25,217 nt of DNA from Castellaniella sp044508625 (GCA_044508625.1 JBIQHJ010000054.1:1-25217); one strand, 5' to 3'; positions 7,464 through 16,867 are shown, numbered from the stretch's first letter. Program-made: numbers and translations. The notes: generated by a model from the sequence alone, not told the origin.

Positions 7464-8933
7464 ATGTCCCCACATGCGGATAACATGAATTTCGATGTCG
7501 TCATCGTCGGCTGCGGCGTGGCCGGCCTGTCGGCGGCCCTCCAGGCCCTGGAGCAGGGGGCCAGCGTCGCCCTGCTCGAGCGCTCGGATATCGAGGAGCG
7601 CGGCGGCCAGACACGCTGGACCGAGGCCCAGATGCGGATGAAGAACGACATGGAGGTCGCCGACGACCTGGAAAGCCATTTCGCCGAGAACGCCGGCCAC
7701 TACCTGGACCCCGTGCTGGTGTCCGAGGCGGCGCAGGATTTCGAGAACTGGTCGCCGATCGTCAAGGTGTTGAACTTCACCGACCCGGAGCTCATCAGCA
7801 CGCTGGCCGACCGTGCCGGGCCGACCCTGCAATGGATGAAGCAGTTCGGCGTGCGCTTCGACAGCCAGCCGGGATATTTCATCACGACCTGCACCACGCG
7901 CCTGAGTCCGGTCGGTGGCGGCCTGGCCATCGTCGAGGCCCTGGCCCCCGCCGCCGAGAAGGCGGGCGCCCGGTTCTTCTACCGGACCACCGCGCGCCGC
8001 CTCGTGCAGAATGACGAGGGCGCGGTCGTCGGGGTGGAGGCGAGCGGCCTGGGCAACCGGCGCCTGCGCTTCACCGCGAAGGCGGTGATCCTCGCGAGCG
8101 GCGGCTTCCAGGGCAACCCCGAGATGCTCGTGCATTACATCGGCCCCGATGCGCGCTACCTGCGGCCCGTCGCCCGCGGGGGCTACTACAACAAGGGCGA
8201 GGGCATACGCATGGCGCTGGAGATCGGCGCCGCCCCGGCCGGCGATTTCAGCGAGATCCACGCCGAGCCGCTGGATCCCAGGTCGGGCGCCACCGAGCCC
8301 ATCGTGCTGGTGTTCAGCTACGGCATCCTGGTCAACAAGCGTGCGGAGCGCTTCATCGACGAGGCCCCCAGCACGGTCGACGCCACCTACGAGAGCATCA
8401 CCCGCCGGATCCTCAGGCAGCCGGAGGGCATCGCCTGGGTGATCCTGGACTCGAAGATCGACGACGTGCCGAACTGGAGGCGGTCCGTGCGTTCGGACCA
8501 GCCGCCCATCAGCGCCCCGAGCCTGCCGGAACTGGCGGCCCGGCTCGGGCTGGATCCCGATGCCCTGCAGGCCACCGTCGAGCGCTACAACGCGGCCTGC
8601 GTGGACGGCGCCTTCGATCCCCTGCAGGAAGACGGGCTGGCGACGGCGTCCGGCTACTCGCCGCCCAAATCCCATTGGGCGCGGCGCATCGACCAGGGCC
8701 CTTTCCTTGCCTATCCCGTGATTTGCGGAAATTGCTTTACCTTCGGCGGCATCAAGGTCAGCCCCCGAAGCGAGGTGCTGAATACGGATGGCGAACCCAT
8801 CGACGGCCTCTATGCCGCCGGAGAGATGACCGGTCTGTACTACGGCACCTATACCGGTGCGACCTCGGTCATGCGGGGAGCGGTCTTCGGGCGCATCGCC
8901 GGTGCGCAGGCGGCCAATCGGCGCCTTGGATGA
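7464..8933 (+). CDS. FAD-dependent dehydrogenase, TcuA / fumarate-reductase flavoprotein family
   Basis: A 489-residue flavoprotein of the FAD_binding_2 (fumarate reductase / succinate dehydrogenase) family. The N-terminal dinucleotide motif is VIVGCGVAGLSAA (G16-x-G18-x-x-G21), followed by LLERSDIEERGGQT, similar to the tricarballylate dehydrogenase TcuA branch. The C-terminus keeps the family block with FGGIKV, GLYAAGEMTG and GATSVMRGAVFGRIAG. Such enzymes insert or remove a C=C bond next to carboxylates. There is no signal peptide, so it should be cytoplasmic. GGAGGAA (7452-7458) precedes the ATG. TcuA needs an electron-transfer partner, TcuB, to reoxidise it; none is encoded in this operon. 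The neighbouring PrpF-family isomerase supports an unsaturated polycarboxylate intermediate, but this is inference. Confidence 0.9.
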   Translation: MSPHADNMNFDVVIVGCGVAGLSAALQALEQGASVALLERSDIEERGGQTRWTEAQMRMKNDMEVADDLESHFAENAGHYLDPVLVSEAAQDFENWSPIVKVLNFTDPELISTLADRAGPTLQWMKQFGVRFDSQPGYFITTCTTRLSPVGGGLAIVEALAPAAEKAGARFFYRTTARRLVQNDEGAVVGVEASGLGNRRLRFTAKAVILASGGFQGNPEMLVHYIGPDARYLRPVARGGYYNKGEGIRMALEIGAAPAGDFSEIHAEPLDPRSGATEPIVLVFSYGILVNKRAERFIDEAPSTVDATYESITRRILRQPEGIAWVILDSKIDDVPNWRRSVRSDQPPISAPSLPELAARLGLDPDALQATVERYNAACVDGAFDPLQEDGLATASGYSPPKSHWARRIDQGPFLAYPVICGNCFTFGGIKVSPRSEVLNTDGEPIDGLYAAGEMTGLYYGTYTGATSVMRGAVFGRIAGAQAANRRLG

Positions 8934-8970
8934 TCCATCGACAGACCAACGACAATTCCAGGAGGAACAC

Positions 8971-10146
8971 ATGAGAAAACTCTTATCGACGGCCGCTCTC
9001 GTCTTGACGGCTTCCTTGTCGGTCGCCGTGACGCCGGTCTCGGCGGAAACCGGCGTCACGGCGGACACGATCCGGATCGGGATGTTTGGGCCCTTGACGG
9101 GGCCCACCGCGGTCGGTTCGCTGCCCTTGTTCGGGGCCGCGGCCGTCTACAAGGACGTGAACGCCCACGGCGGCATCAATGGCCGCAAGATCGAGCTCTT
9201 TATCGAGGACGACGCCTGCGATCCGAACAAGACCATTTCGGCGACCAAGAAACTGATCGCGCAGGACCAGGTCTTCATGGTGCATGGCGGCTGGTGCAGC
9301 GGCACGGTCATGGCCATCAAGCCCGAGCTCGCGCGCAACCCCCAGTTGCCTTACATGGTGCTGGGCGCCGCGAGCGCCGCGATCTCCACGCCCGTCATGC
9401 CCAACCTGTTCCACCCGATCGCGACCACGAACACGGTGACCCGGACGATGCTGGATTTCGCGCTCTCCAAGCCGGATGCGAAACGGGTGGCGATCATCAG
9501 CCATTCCGACGAGTGGGGCAAGTCGCACATCAATCCCCTGCTCGAGTACATGAAGATCAAGGGCATCGAACCCGTCGAATCCGTCTGGCTCGAGCGCGGC
9601 AGCACGAGCGCGACCTCCCAGTTGCTCAAGCTGCGCAACGCGAAGCCGGATGTCGTGCTGGCGATCCTGTATCCGCCCGAACTGACGCTGTACCTGCGCG
9701 GCGCCGACAAGTACGGGATCAAGGCGCCGACCGTCACGACCCAGGGCGTTTCGATCGAGGACATGGTCCATCGCGTGGGGAATCCGGCGGCGACCAAGGA
9801 CCTGTTCGTCTTCTATCCCTTGTCCAGCACCCTGGATGCTCCCGAGTTCAGCAAATGGGTGGACATGTACCGCAAGTACTACCCCAACGAGCCCGTGGAG
9901 ACGCTCAGCTTCATGGGCATGACGGGCGCGCTGGCGATCGTCGAGGCGATCAAGCGCGCGGGCCCGGACCTGACGCGCGAAAAGGTCATCGATGAGCTGA
10001 ACAAGCTGCGCGATTTCGATCCCGGCCTGCAGTCCGGACCGCTGACCTTCACCCCCGAGGTCCATGCGGGGATCACCAGCGGCAAGATGATCTACTGGCC
10101 CAAGGACCACGCCGAAATCGTCGCCACGTATCCGGTCGATCGATAA
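8971..10146 (+). CDS. ABC transporter periplasmic substrate-binding protein (Liv/Leu-type)
   Basis: A 391-residue type I periplasmic binding protein of the hydrophobic amino-acid transporter (HAAT) family. It begins with a signal peptide: basic MRK, a hydrophobic stretch at 4-20, and likely cleavage after VSA25. The mature protein starts ETGVTADTIRIG, then a GPLTG motif, as usual for this family. The ATG at 8971 is preceded by AGGAGG (8960-8965); an in-frame extension to 8857 runs through the preceding gene and is rejected. Members of this family in soil beta- and alphaproteobacteria bind branched-chain amino acids, but also aromatic acids, dicarboxylates and amides. Given the catabolic neighbours, an organic acid is likelier than leucine here. 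A GC-rich hairpin separates it from the permease genes. Confidence 0.95.
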   Translation: MRKLLSTAALVLTASLSVAVTPVSAETGVTADTIRIGMFGPLTGPTAVGSLPLFGAAAVYKDVNAHGGINGRKIELFIEDDACDPNKTISATKKLIAQDQVFMVHGGWCSGTVMAIKPELARNPQLPYMVLGAASAAISTPVMPNLFHPIATTNTVTRTMLDFALSKPDAKRVAIISHSDEWGKSHINPLLEYMKIKGIEPVESVWLERGSTSATSQLLKLRNAKPDVVLAILYPPELTLYLRGADKYGIKAPTVTTQGVSIEDMVHRVGNPAATKDLFVFYPLSSTLDAPEFSKWVDMYRKYYPNEPVETLSFMGMTGALAIVEAIKRAGPDLTREKVIDELNKLRDFDPGLQSGPLTFTPEVHAGITSGKMIYWPKDHAEIVATYPVDR

Positions 10147-10173
10147 GGTGCCGCGCGCCGCATGATAACTTGT

Positions 10174-10207
10174 CCGGCCGGCCGTCCTCGCGGGGGCGGC
10201 CGGCCGG
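10174..10207 (+). promoter_or_regulatory. Very strong GC hairpin between binding-protein and permease genes
   Basis: CCGGCCGGCCG (10174-10184) and CGGCCGGCCGG (10197-10207) are perfect 11-bp inverted arms. Three more pairs extend the stem inward, one of them G-T, leaving a loop of about 6 nt. No T-run follows. It lies in the 80-nt gap between the binding-protein and first permease gene. Similar structures in other binding-protein operons protect upstream mRNA or partly stop transcription, so that binding protein exceeds membrane components. That role is inferred. Confidence 0.7.
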
Positions 10208-10226
10208 CTACGGATGAGGGTAGTGT

Positions 10227-11096
10227 ATGCTGGCTCAGCTTATTGTCAGTGGGCTCGTGAACGGCAGCGTGTACGCCGTGGTGGCATTGGGCATGACCGT
10301 GCTCTACCGCTCCACGACTGTCGTCAATTTTTGCCATGGTGAGTTCTTCATGCTGGGGGCCTTTGCGATCCTGGTTTCCCAGCAGGTCCTGGGCTGGTCG
10401 TATACCGCCTCCATTTTGTTCGCGCTGATCCTGCTGATGCTGTTCGGCAGCCTGGTCGAGAGGCTGCTGATGCGTCCCCTGCAGAACGCGCCGCACATCA
10501 GCCTCGCCATGATGACGATCGCCCTGTCGTATCTCTTCAAGGGCATCTCGCGCTTTTTCTATGGCCGCGAGGTCGTGCCGCTCGAGCCGCTGGTGGACGG
10601 CGGCCCGATCGAGCTCGGCTCGGTCATCCTGCTGCCGCAGGACCTGCTGGTCGCCGGCTCGTCCTTGCTCATCGTCCTGGGATTCTTTTATTTCTTCCAG
10701 AAGACGCAGGCGGGGAAAGTCATCCAGGCGGCCTCCCAGACGCCGCGCGGCGCCGCGCTGGTCGGCATCAACGTCCCACGGTTCCAGAACTTCATGTGGG
10801 GCGCGAGCGCGGCCCTGGGCGCCGTGGCCGGAATACTGATCGCGCCGAGCACGCTGGTCTATCCCGACATGGGCGCCCACATGCTGATCCAGGCCTTCGC
10901 GGCGATGACGCTTGGCGGCTTCGGGTCCCTGCCGGGCGCCGTGCTCGGGGCCTTGACGCTCGGCGTGCTGGAAAACCTCATCGGTGGCTATGTGTCGAGT
11001 TCCCTGGTGGAAATCACGGCGTACCTCGCCATCATCGTCGTCCTGGTCGTGCGTCCCCAGGGCTTGCTTGGAGAATGGAGGCAAGGTCGTGGATAA
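10227..11096 (+). CDS. Branched-chain-type ABC transporter permease, LivH family
   Basis: A 289-residue inner-membrane permease of the LivH family, with about eight hydrophobic segments. Typical marks are the N-terminal LVNGSVYAVVALGMTVLYR segment and NFCHGEFFMLGAF shortly after. The C-terminal GGFGSLPGAVLGALTLGVLE block, containing the family's coupling region to the ATPases, is also present. The ATG at 10227 has a modest GAGGG upstream. Its stop overlaps the start of the LivM-type gene by 8 nt. It forms half of the transmembrane channel for the operon's ABC importer. Confidence 0.95.
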   Translation: MLAQLIVSGLVNGSVYAVVALGMTVLYRSTTVVNFCHGEFFMLGAFAILVSQQVLGWSYTASILFALILLMLFGSLVERLLMRPLQNAPHISLAMMTIALSYLFKGISRFFYGREVVPLEPLVDGGPIELGSVILLPQDLLVAGSSLLIVLGFFYFFQKTQAGKVIQAASQTPRGAALVGINVPRFQNFMWGASAALGAVAGILIAPSTLVYPDMGAHMLIQAFAAMTLGGFGSLPGAVLGALTLGVLENLIGGYVSSSLVEITAYLAIIVVLVVRPQGLLGEWRQGRG

Positions 11097-12087
11097 ATCA
11101 CTGCCCGCATCGACGGGGCCGGCTTCGCGGGGGCCGCGCGTGCGATACATCCTCGTCATCATCCTGGCGGCGCTGCTGGCGCTGCCGCCGATGGTCAATG
11201 ATTACCAGCTCTTCGTGGCCAACACCATGCTGGTGTATTGCCTGGTCGCCGTCGGCCTGAACATGGTCCTCGGCTACCTCGGCCAGCTCGCGTTCGCCAG
11301 CGCCGCGTTCTTTGGCATAGGCGCCTATGTCGCCGGCCTGTCCATGGTGCACCTGGGCCTCGGCAGCCTGCCGGCGATCCTGGCGGCCGCCGTCTGCGGC
11401 GGCCTCGCGGGGGCCCTGGTCGGCCTTCCCGCGCTGCGGGTGCGGGGCTATTACCTCGCCATCATCACCCTGGCCTTCGGCGAGCTGATGCGCTGGCTGT
11501 ATGTCCACGCCGACGGCGTCACCTTCGGCTCGGGCGGCTTCAACATGCCGGGGATCGCCCTGTTCGGGTCCGAGCTGAGCGGCACGGGCAAGTACTATCT
11601 GTTCCTCGCCGTCGTCGTGATCGGCGTCGGGGCCAGCGCCTTGCTGCTGCATTCGCGCTACGGGCGGGCGTTCGTCGCCGTCAGGAACAACGAGGCGGCC
11701 GCCGATTCCCTGGGCATCGCGGTCAATCGGACCAAGATCATCGCCTTTGCCTGGAGCGGCCTGATCACGGCCCTGGCCGGCGCCCTGTATGCGATCCTCA
11801 ACGGGCGTGTCTCTCCGGATACGTTCGGGATCTCGCAGATGCTCATGCACTTTGTGATCGTCATGATCGGCGGGCTGGGCAGCCTGGCGGGTTCCGTGAT
11901 CGGCGCCGTGCTGCTCACCGGCTTGCCCGAATTGCTGCGCAACTTCCCGGGCCTGGAGGAAATCGTCTTCAGCCTGCTGCTGATCGTGGTGCTGTTTTTC
12001 ATGCCCAAGGGGGTCGGCGGCTTTCTGTCGTCGCGCCTTCCCTGGATGCGGGAGCGCCTGTACCGGGAGGGACGCGGGAATGCTTGA
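11089..12087 (+). CDS. Branched-chain-type ABC transporter permease, LivM family
   Basis: A 332-residue inner-membrane permease, partner of the LivH-type protein. A GTG start at 11089 is chosen because GGAGG at 11077-11081 lies 7 nt upstream. The frame is open further upstream, but only inside the LivH-type gene. After a short polar N-terminus, the first membrane segment is about residues 19-36. The family block with GLNMVLGYLGQLAFASAAFFGIGAY is clear, and the C-terminal IGGLGSLAGSVIGAV segment matches LivM. It overlaps both neighbours by 8 nt, so translation is probably coupled. Confidence 0.94.
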   Translation: MDKSLPASTGPASRGPRVRYILVIILAALLALPPMVNDYQLFVANTMLVYCLVAVGLNMVLGYLGQLAFASAAFFGIGAYVAGLSMVHLGLGSLPAILAAAVCGGLAGALVGLPALRVRGYYLAIITLAFGELMRWLYVHADGVTFGSGGFNMPGIALFGSELSGTGKYYLFLAVVVIGVGASALLLHSRYGRAFVAVRNNEAAADSLGIAVNRTKIIAFAWSGLITALAGALYAILNGRVSPDTFGISQMLMHFVIVMIGGLGSLAGSVIGAVLLTGLPELLRNFPGLEEIVFSLLLIVVLFFMPKGVGGFLSSRLPWMRERLYREGRGNA

Positions 12088-12832
12088 GGTTCATCATCTG
12101 ACGGTCCGATTTTCCGGCTTGACCGCCGTCGACGACCTTTCTTTCAGCGTGCGGCCGGGCGAGGTGTTCACCCTGATGGGGCCGAACGGCGCCGGCAAGA
12201 CCACCGCGTTCAACGCCATCGGCGGCTTCATCCCGGCGACGCAGGGCTCGGTGGCCTTCAAGGGCAAGCCGATCAGCGGCCTGCGCCCGGCGCAGATCGC
12301 GGCGCTGGGGATCCGGCGCACTTTCCAGAACAACGGCATCCTGCGCGAGATGTCGGTGCTGGAGAACGTGCTGACGGGCCTCGAACTCGACACCCCGAGT
12401 TCATTCTGGGGGTGCGTGACGGGATGGCCCGCCTCCACCAGGGCGGAACGCAATGCGACGGCCAGGGCCCGCGCGATGCTGGACAAAATGGGCATCGCCG
12501 ATCTGGCCGAACGACCGGCGGGCGACCTGTCCTTTGGGCAGCAGCGCCTGGTCGAGATCGCCCGGGCCATGGTCGCGGGCGCCGAGCTGATCATGCTGGA
12601 CGAGCCCGCGGTCGGCCTGTCGCCCGGCGATCGCCTCCACCTGGGCCAGTCCCTGCGCGAGCTCGCGGCCGGGGGCGTCGCGATCCTCCTGGTCGAGCAC
12701 GTCCAGGATCTCGTGATGGCGGTTTCCGACCAGGTGCTCGTCCTCAATTACGGCAAGAAGATCGCCCAGTGTTCGCCCGAGGAAGTCCGAAACAACAAAG
12801 ACGTGCTGGAGGTTTACCTAGGCCATGCCTGA
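12080..12832 (+). CDS. ABC transporter ATP-binding protein, LivG family
   Basis: A 250-residue cytoplasmic ATPase that powers the importer. Walker A is G34-PNGAGKT-41, the Q-loop is in RTFQNN (80-85), the ABC signature is LSFGQQ (150-155), Walker B is ELIMLDEP (169-176) and the switch histidine is H207. The C-terminus ends in VLEVYLGHA, as LivG proteins do. It overlaps the permease gene before and the second ATPase gene after by 8 nt each. All ATPase motifs are intact. Confidence 0.95.
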   Translation: MLEVHHLTVRFSGLTAVDDLSFSVRPGEVFTLMGPNGAGKTTAFNAIGGFIPATQGSVAFKGKPISGLRPAQIAALGIRRTFQNNGILREMSVLENVLTGLELDTPSSFWGCVTGWPASTRAERNATARARAMLDKMGIADLAERPAGDLSFGQQRLVEIARAMVAGAELIMLDEPAVGLSPGDRLHLGQSLRELAAGGVAILLVEHVQDLVMAVSDQVLVLNYGKKIAQCSPEEVRNNKDVLEVYLGHA

Positions 12833-13541
12833 TCCCATTCTTCATATCGCGAATCTGGACGTGCGCTACGGGCGGACTCAGGCCTTGTCGGGCATCGGCA
12901 TCGACCTGTACGAAGGCGAGGCGGTCGGCCTGCTGGGCACGAACGGTGCGGGCAAGACGACGCTGCTCAACACTGTCTCGGGTTTCCTGCGCCCGTCGGC
13001 CGGCACCCTCGAGCTTTTCGGCGAGCCCATCCATCAATGCCCGCCGCATGTGATCGTGCGGCGCGGCCTGCTGCAGTTGTCCCAGGAGCGTGACCTGTTT
13101 GGCGACCTGACCGTGCTGGACAACCTGCGCCTGGGCTCGCTGGCCCGGGCGCCCAAGGCGTTCGACCGCAATGTCGAAAAGGTGTTTCATTATTTTCCGC
13201 GGCTGAAAGAGCGGGCCGCGCAGCGCGCGGCGACGATGTCGGGCGGCGAGCAGCAGATGCTCGCCATCGGACGGGCCTTGATGGCGGAACCCCGGGTCAT
13301 GCTGTTCGACGAGCCCTCGGCGGGCCTTTCGCCGCTCTTCGTGCAGGAAATCGGTACCATGATGCGCGCCTTGCGCAGCGGTGGCGAGGTATCGATCCTC
13401 CTCGTCGAGCAGAACATGCTGCTGGCCGCGCAGGTCGTCGACCGGTTCTACATGCTGCGGGCCGGCACCGTGGTGGCCCAGGGACCGGTGTCCGAGCTCG
13501 AGGAGGACCACGAGGAACTTGCGCGGCGGTACTACCTATGA
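12825..13541 (+). CDS. ABC transporter ATP-binding protein, LivF family
   Basis: A 238-residue ATPase, second nucleotide-binding subunit of the importer. Walker A is G38-TNGAGKT-45, the signature is MSGGEQQ (138-144) and Walker B is RVMLFDEP (157-164). The switch position is LVEQN (Q196), where LivF proteins commonly have Q in place of H, so the pair with LivG is the usual heterodimer. The C-terminus EELARRYYL is typical. Its ATGA junction overlaps the PrpF-family gene by 4 nt, tying that enzyme to the transporter operon. Confidence 0.95.
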   Translation: MPDPILHIANLDVRYGRTQALSGIGIDLYEGEAVGLLGTNGAGKTTLLNTVSGFLRPSAGTLELFGEPIHQCPPHVIVRRGLLQLSQERDLFGDLTVLDNLRLGSLARAPKAFDRNVEKVFHYFPRLKERAAQRAATMSGGEQQMLAIGRALMAEPRVMLFDEPSAGLSPLFVQEIGTMMRALRSGGEVSILLVEQNMLLAAQVVDRFYMLRAGTVVAQGPVSELEEDHEELARRYYL

Positions 13542-14728
13542 CGACGAATCCCATGGCGGGCGATCTTTCATCCGATGGCCGGCGATCCTGGTCCGATGGC
13601 ATCCGCGCGGTGTTCATGCGCGGCGGCACGAGCAAGGGCCTCATCCTGCATCGTGCGGACCTGCCGGAGCGGCGGGAGGACTGGGGCGCGCTGTTCCTGG
13701 CCTTGATGGGCAGCCCGGACCCGTACGGACGGCAGTTGAACGGCATGGGCGGCGGTGTCTCGTCCGTCTCGAAGGTATGCGTCGTGGGGCCGCCCACCGT
13801 TCCCGGAGCGGACGTCGACTATACCTTCGCGCAGGTCATGGTGGACGAGGCACGGGTCGACTTTGGCGGCAACTGCGGCAATATGTCCTCCGCGATCGGT
13901 CCCTTCGCCGTCGATGAGGGGCTGGTGGCGGCCGATGGTCCCGAGGCCCGTGTCCGCATCCACAACACGAACACCGGCAAGATCATCCATTCGTTCTTTC
14001 CCGTCGAGGCCGGCAGGGCCCTGGTTCGTGGCGACTTGCGGATCCCGGGTGTGGCGGGTTCGGGGGCGCCGGTGCGCCTGGAGTTCCTGGATCCGGGCGG
14101 GGCCAGTACCGGCAGGCTCCTGCCGACCGGCCAGGCCGCCCAATGGCTGGACGTCCCAGGGCGGGGCAGGGTGTGGGTTTCCATGGTGGATGCCGCCAAT
14201 GCCTGCGTATTCGTGGATCCGCGCTCGGTGGGCCTCACCGGCATCGAAATGCCCGCCGAGCTCTCGGCGCGGCCCGAGGTGCTCGGGATGCTGAACGACA
14301 TCCGCATCCAGGCGTCCATGGCGATGGGCATTGCCGCCACGGCCGAGGAGGCGCGGGCCCGGCGGATGATTCCTTTCGTGGGCATGGTGTCCCCTCCCCA
14401 GGATGCCGTGATGCTGTCCGGAGAAGCCATCCGGGCCGGCGACGTGGACCTGACCGTGCGCATGATCTCCAGCGGCCAGCCGCATCAGGCCTTGCAATTG
14501 ACGGCCTCGCTGTGCCTGGCGGTCGCCGCGCGGATCGACGGCACGGTGGCATCCGAGGCGGCCCGCCGCGATGGCGGCGACGAACTGCGGATCGGGATGC
14601 CTTCCGGCATACTGACCGTCGGCGCCGCGGTCCGGCGCGAGGCGTCCGGCTGGGTCGCCGAGCACGGGTATTTCTTCCGGACGGCAAGGCGGCTGTTCGA
14701 CGGACGAGCGTATCCGATGCCCGGGTGA
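13538..14728 (+). CDS. PrpF-family isomerase (methylaconitate / oxalomesaconate-type)
   Basis: A 396-residue member of the PrpF/GalD family (DapF-like fold). These proteins shift C=C double bonds in unsaturated tri- or dicarboxylates, e.g. 2-methylaconitate or 4-oxalomesaconate. Family marks are FMRGGTSKG (26-34), K79 in SSVSKV, and C113 in FGGNCGNMSSAIGPFA. K79 and C113 are 34 residues apart, the same as the K73/C107 pair described for PrpF, so catalysis is expected to be intact. The start at 13538 overlaps the LivF stop in ATGA; the N-terminus carries about 20 extra residues before the family start. It has no adjacent prpB/prpC/acnD genes, so methylcitrate metabolism is unlikely. With the TcuA-like dehydrogenase it suggests an unsaturated polycarboxylate pathway. 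Confidence 0.92.
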   Translation: MTTNPMAGDLSSDGRRSWSDGIRAVFMRGGTSKGLILHRADLPERREDWGALFLALMGSPDPYGRQLNGMGGGVSSVSKVCVVGPPTVPGADVDYTFAQVMVDEARVDFGGNCGNMSSAIGPFAVDEGLVAADGPEARVRIHNTNTGKIIHSFFPVEAGRALVRGDLRIPGVAGSGAPVRLEFLDPGGASTGRLLPTGQAAQWLDVPGRGRVWVSMVDAANACVFVDPRSVGLTGIEMPAELSARPEVLGMLNDIRIQASMAMGIAATAEEARARRMIPFVGMVSPPQDAVMLSGEAIRAGDVDLTVRMISSGQPHQALQLTASLCLAVAARIDGTVASEAARRDGGDELRIGMPSGILTVGAAVRREASGWVAEHGYFFRTARRLFDGRAYPMPG

Positions 14729-14752
14729 TGCGGCCCGCCCGCTCCCCCAGCC

Positions 14753-14782
14753 TTACACTATGGCCCTCGCAGGCGTTATATT
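14753..14782 (+). promoter_or_regulatory. Weak candidate promoter for cysE
   Basis: TTACAC (14753-14758) and TATATT (14777-14782) are 18 bp apart in the 116-nt gap before the serine acetyltransferase gene. The -10 matches 5 of 6 positions; the -35 is poor. Transcription would start about 55 nt before the start codon. Confidence 0.35.
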
Positions 14783-14844
14783 TTCCTGCTGAAAAATTCC
14801 GGGCCGGTGGTTTCCGCGGGCCGCGAGCGATAGGATCATCCGAT

Positions 14845-15765
<921 letters not shown>

Positions 15766-15789
15766 GCCCCGCAAGCGGGAATCCAACGC

Positions 15790-16794
15790 ATGTCCTCCGA
15801 TCCCTCCGCCGCCGAGCTCTTTTCCCGGTCCGCCGTGGCTTCCGCCCTGTACGTCAAGGGACGGGCGCCGCGCGATGTGGGCCTGTCCGGGATCGGCGCC
15901 GCCGTCGAGGCGGGGGAGGGCCTGCTGTGGATCGGGCTGAGAGAGCCCGCCGACGAGGTCCTGCGGGAGGTGGGCGCGCAGCTCGCCCTGCCCGCGCGGG
16001 CCATCGAGGAAATCATGTCGCCGCACCGGCGGCCCAAGATCATCGAATACGAGCGGCTGACGCTGGTCGTGGCGATCACGGTCGAGATCGTCCATGAGAG
16101 GCCCAGTTTCGGCGATACCCAGATCCTGATCGGCCCCGGCTACCTGCTGACGATCCGGCGCCGCTTCAGCGCCTCGTACGGGGACTTGCGGGCGCTGCTC
16201 GCCGAGTCGCCCGAGCTCCTCGAGCGCGGCAGCGATTATGTGGCCTCGGCGCTGCTGGACCTGATGGCCGACCATTATGTCGAGGCGCTCGGCCAACTGG
16301 AGGCGCGGGTCGAAGGCATCGAGCACCAGCTCCTGCTGGAGGGTTTCCGGCAGAAGGATATCCATAGTCTATACCGCTGCCGGCGTGACCTGCTGCGGGT
16401 GCATACGGTGATCGTCCCGATGGTGGAAATCTGCCGCCGGCTGGCGCGCGTGGACACGCGCAACATCGGCACCGACAGCCGCGGGTATTTCCGCGAGGTG
16501 GCCGACCGCATCCAGCGCGTGGTCGAGTCCGTCGACAGCCTGCGCGAGGCCCTCGCCTTCGCCTTCGAGGCGAGCATGATGCTCAGCCAGATGCAGCAGA
16601 CCGACATCACGCGCAAGCTCGCCGCCTGGGCGGCCATCCTGGCCGTGCCGACCGCCGTGGCGGGGATCTACGGCATGAATTTCCACGACATGCCCGAGCT
16701 GAGCTGGACGTACGGCTATCCGGCGATGCTGGGCGCGACCTTCGCGGTGTGCGGGCTGCTGTATTGGAGGTTCCGCCGGATCAAGTGGCTCTGA
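15790..16794 (+). CDS. corA: CorA-type magnesium transporter
   Basis: A 334-residue inner-membrane channel for Mg2+ (Co2+, Ni2+). A large cytoplasmic N-terminal domain (to about 270) with long helices is followed by two membrane segments near 277-294 and 308-326. The selectivity motif G295-M-N is present in YGMNFHDMPEL, and the C-terminus ends basic, RFRRIKWL, as in CorA. The length is usual for the family. The start is 24 nt after the cysE stop, with only a weak GGGA upstream. The CorA family also includes ZntB, which exports or imports zinc; the MPEL loop and GMN favour CorA. Confidence 0.93.
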   Translation: MSSDPSAAELFSRSAVASALYVKGRAPRDVGLSGIGAAVEAGEGLLWIGLREPADEVLREVGAQLALPARAIEEIMSPHRRPKIIEYERLTLVVAITVEIVHERPSFGDTQILIGPGYLLTIRRRFSASYGDLRALLAESPELLERGSDYVASALLDLMADHYVEALGQLEARVEGIEHQLLLEGFRQKDIHSLYRCRRDLLRVHTVIVPMVEICRRLARVDTRNIGTDSRGYFREVADRIQRVVESVDSLREALAFAFEASMMLSQMQQTDITRKLAAWAAILAVPTAVAGIYGMNFHDMPELSWTYGYPAMLGATFAVCGLLYWRFRRIKWL

Positions 16795-16867
16795 GCGCGG
16801 CGCCGCGTCCAGGCGCGGCCCCGCCCCGCCTTCCGGCCCGCGAACGCCAGGGCGCCGCGCCCGCCGC

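Noticed and set aside
5889..9107. Long antisense frames over the aldehyde dehydrogenase and flavoprotein genes
   Set aside because: They shadow strongly conserved sense genes and are typical of high-GC DNA.
13538..14728. Methylcitrate-cycle PrpF
   Set aside because: No prpB, prpC or acnD neighbours; the gene is translationally linked to an ABC importer, so a different substrate is more likely.
14143..14844. N-terminal extension of the serine acetyltransferase by 234 codons
   Set aside because: It lies in another frame of the PrpF-family gene; the internal ATG at 14845 with AGGA gives the normal EpsC-type length.
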